Positions 22,486 to 23,861 of a stretch of 23,861 nt of DNA are shown here, one piece after another. This stretch comes from an uncultured Collinsella sp. (GTDB lineage Bacteria; Actinomycetota; Coriobacteriia; Coriobacteriales; Coriobacteriaceae), in NCBI GenBank assembly GCA_900544385.1, contig UQVD01000021.1, positions 1 through 23,861 of the forward strand, in the 5' to 3' direction. The notes under the pieces were generated by a model. It did no database searches. It worked only from the letters and a program-made list of their open reading frames with translations, and was not told the origin of the DNA. The position numbers and the translations under genes are program-made. Every line of letters begins with the position of its first letter. The first letter of the stretch is position 1.

Positions 22486-22499
22486 GTTGACGCATCAAC
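22486..22499. promoter_or_regulatory. Operator-like palindrome 1 over the -35
   Basis: GTTGACGCATCAAC is a near-perfect palindrome that covers the -35 box. It matches the second site at 22530-22543 under GTTGAYGYATYAAC. Confidence 0.5.
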
Positions 22500-22515
22500 G
22501 GCGAACGTCCATAAT
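22487..22515 (+). promoter_or_regulatory. Promoter of the alpha/beta hydrolase gene
   Basis: TTGACG (22487-22492), a 17-base spacer and CATAAT (22510-22515) make a good sigma-70-type promoter, 48 bases before the start codon. Confidence 0.7.
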
Positions 22516-22529
22516 GCGCTTGCATTAAT

Positions 22530-22543
22530 GTTGATGTATTAAC
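22530..22543. promoter_or_regulatory. Operator-like palindrome 2 downstream of the start site
   Basis: GTTGATGTATTAAC differs from site 1 only by C/T changes. It sits 44 bp away centre to centre, about four helical turns, within the expected 5' leader of the hydrolase gene. Confidence 0.5.
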
Positions 22544-22563
22544 ATCTTATAGGAAAGCTTCTT

Positions 22564-23529
22564 ATGTCTCAAAACGCACGTTCCCATCGAAAGCTCAAGA
22601 TAGCCGGCGTCGTTGCGCTGGTGCTCGTTGTCGCGCTGCTGGGGTTTGCCGGCAACTTCTTGTTCGACTTTGCCCTGAATCCCCAAGCGCCGTACACCAT
22701 GAAGATGATGCAGGATGGCAAAGACGACAAAAAAGGTGAGCAGCCGGATGCCGAGGAAACCGAGGCGCGGGCGTGGTTTAAAGAGAATCGCGAGAGCAGC
22801 AGCCTTACCGCAGATGACGGAACCGAGCTCGCCGCTTGGTATTTTGCCGCCTCGGAGAGCACGCACGACTACGCCGTCTGCCTGCATGGATATACCAACG
22901 AGCCCATCGGTATGGCCCGATACGTCAAGCGATTCCACGACCGCGGCATGAACGTACTCGCACCCGCCGCCCGTGCCCACGAGCGCTCCGGCGGCGACTA
23001 TATCGGCATGGGCTGGCCCGAGCGCCTCGATATCGTCGCATGGATCGAGCAAATCGTTCAGGCTGACCCCCAGGCGCGCATTCTTGTCTTTGGCGAATCG
23101 ATGGGTGCAGCAACCGCTATGAACGTCGCGGGGGAATCTCTGCCTGCAAACGTGAAATGCATTATCGAGGACTGTGGTTATACGAGTGTTTGGGACGAGT
23201 TTTCTCTGCAGCTCAAGGACGTGTTCGGCCTGCCCAGCTTTCCCTTGCTCGATGTAGCAGACTTGGTGTGCAACGTGCGCGCGGGCTACGACTTTCATAA
23301 GGCGAGCAGTGTGGAGCAACTCAAACATGCGACGGTTCCCATGCTGTTTATCCACGGCGACCGGGACACCTTTGTGCCGTACAGCATGCTCGACCAAAAC
23401 TACGACGCGTGCGCCAGCAAGGTTAAACAGAAGCTCACTATCCACGGCGCCACCCACGCCAAGAGCGCGCAAGTTGACCCCGAGCTCTACTGGAACACGG
23501 TCGACGACTTCCTCGACAAGAATTTTTAG
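22564..23529 (+). CDS. Membrane-anchored alpha/beta hydrolase
   Basis: The product has 321 residues. An N-terminal anchor or uncleaved signal (about 11-35) follows a basic start, so the catalytic domain is probably outside the membrane. The triad is S179 in FGESMGAA, D268 in IHGDRDTFVP and H298 in GATHAKS, with the oxyanion strand CLHGYTN near 106-112. It resembles YqkD-like serine hydrolases; the substrate is unknown. AGGAAAG lies six bases before the ATG. It has its own promoter with two operator-like sites and ends at a bidirectional terminator. Confidence 0.9.
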   Translation: MSQNARSHRKLKIAGVVALVLVVALLGFAGNFLFDFALNPQAPYTMKMMQDGKDDKKGEQPDAEETEARAWFKENRESSSLTADDGTELAAWYFAASESTHDYAVCLHGYTNEPIGMARYVKRFHDRGMNVLAPAARAHERSGGDYIGMGWPERLDIVAWIEQIVQADPQARILVFGESMGAATAMNVAGESLPANVKCIIEDCGYTSVWDEFSLQLKDVFGLPSFPLLDVADLVCNVRAGYDFHKASSVEQLKHATVPMLFIHGDRDTFVPYSMLDQNYDACASKVKQKLTIHGATHAKSAQVDPELYWNTVDDFLDKNF

Positions 23530-23575
23530 GCAAATAGGACGGTTTACCAGTCTATCTGACCCCTTAGCACTTCCG

Positions 23576-23614
23576 AAAAGCCGCCCGCGAGCGCTGTGCT
23601 CACGGGCGGCTTTT
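23576..23614. terminator. Bidirectional intrinsic terminator
   Basis: AAAAGCCGCCCG (23576-23587) pairs with CGGGCGGCTTTT (23603-23614), with a further inner GAGC/GCTC. A or T runs at both ends let it serve the hydrolase gene and the convergent partial gene. Confidence 0.85.
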
Positions 23615-23661
23615 GCTAACGCTGCGCTACAAAAACGCTTGATTTGTCCAATAGCTAGACG

Positions 23662-23813
23662 CTACTTGACCTCGATGAGCTCGTACTTGCTCGTGCCCAG
23701 GCCGATCTTCTCGGCATGCGCGATGCACGCGCGCCAGTCGGTGTCGGGATGCGTGATGCAGAAGGGGTCCTTGGCCTGCTCGCCCTCCAGATGCTCGTGG
23801 TTGTGCTTCATCT
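23662..23813 (-). CDS. C-terminal fragment of an unidentified protein, truncated by the contig end
   Basis: The frame ends at a TAG (23664-23662) and gives 49 residues, from MKHNHEHLEGEQAK to KYELIEVK. The methionine at 23811 may be internal, because the genomic sequence stops two bases further on, where the adapter begins. The Cys and several His residues (DPFCITHPDTDW) are notable, but I do not recognise the family. The terminator 48 bases downstream supports a real gene. Confidence 0.55.
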
Positions 23814-23861
23814 CTGTCTCTTATACACATCTCCGAGCCCACGAGACCGATCAGTATCTCG
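23814..23861. other. Illumina Nextera adapter contamination
   Basis: CTGTCTCTTATACACATCT (23814-23832) is the Tn5 mosaic end used in Nextera libraries. CCGAGCCCACGAGAC (23833-23847) is the read-2 adapter, CGATCAGT (23848-23855) fits the i7 index slot, and ATCTCG (23856-23861) begins the P7 sequence. This is synthetic and should be trimmed. A minus-strand reading through it gives the SEMCIRDR peptide known as a database artefact. Confidence 0.97.

Noticed and set aside
23627..23842. 71-codon minus-strand open frame starting in the adapter
   Set aside because: Its start is synthetic adapter sequence (the SEMCIRDR artefact), and the true frame of the gene is the other one, ending at 23662.
1..23861. 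CRISPR array, tRNA, rRNA or transposase gene
   Set aside because: No regularly spaced repeats, cloverleaf-like sequence, rRNA segment or transposase/integrase frame was recognised on either strand.

Overview
The window looks like a high-GC gut actinobacterium of the Coriobacteriia, most likely Collinsella or a close relative. This is an inference from GC-rich codon use, LuxS, a BglG-controlled beta-glucoside PTS, Shine-Dalgarno-led genes and several Coriobacteriia-typical families; no 16S or marker gene is present. It is one contig end to end: the left edge lies inside a repeated sequence, and the last 48 bases (23814-23861) are an Illumina Nextera adapter, not genome.

Layout. 1-1441: an AAA+ ATPase gene between two ~98-bp direct repeats, the right copy being the 3' end of the next gene. 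1387-2664: a DUF4867-like protein and luxS, followed by two palindromes sharing a GGGACGGGG motif. 2867-8200: a LacI regulator and a beta-glucoside operon read leftward (bglG-type antiterminator, PTS EIIBC, GH1 6-phospho-beta-glucosidase), with two antiterminator targets and a terminator in the bglG leader and a further target at the bglG/EIIBC junction. 8233-10200: a ribokinase plus nucleoside hydrolase operon for nucleoside/ribose salvage. 10388-12604: a large OafA/OatA-like membrane O-acyltransferase with a C-terminal SGNH domain. 12605-13148 is gene-free and carries a ~228-bp inverted-repeat element.

13149-16480 is the most interesting block. An NRAMP-family transporter whose substrate-site residues match the magnesium-type NRMT branch lies 8 bp downstream of a PRC/MgtE_N/CBS/membrane protein. 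That protein's membrane part lacks the conserved MgtE pore motifs. The pair is preceded by a ~200-nt structured leader with a 10-codon upstream ORF. I read this as a candidate magnesium uptake module in which a transport-degenerate MgtE-like protein senses Mg2+ for an NRMT partner. A CorC/CNNM-type protein (20211-21584), another magnesium-linked family, lies nearby.

16593-22378, leftward: a membrane-anchored polysaccharide-deacetylase-like protein that has lost its catalytic histidines, a PRC-barrel protein, a YtxH-like protein, a stand-alone protein resembling the N-terminal domain of cyanophycin synthetase, CorC and a hemolysin-III protein. 22564-23529, rightward: a membrane-anchored alpha/beta hydrolase with a good promoter and two matching operator-like palindromes. 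A 5'-truncated gene fragment ends the genomic sequence.
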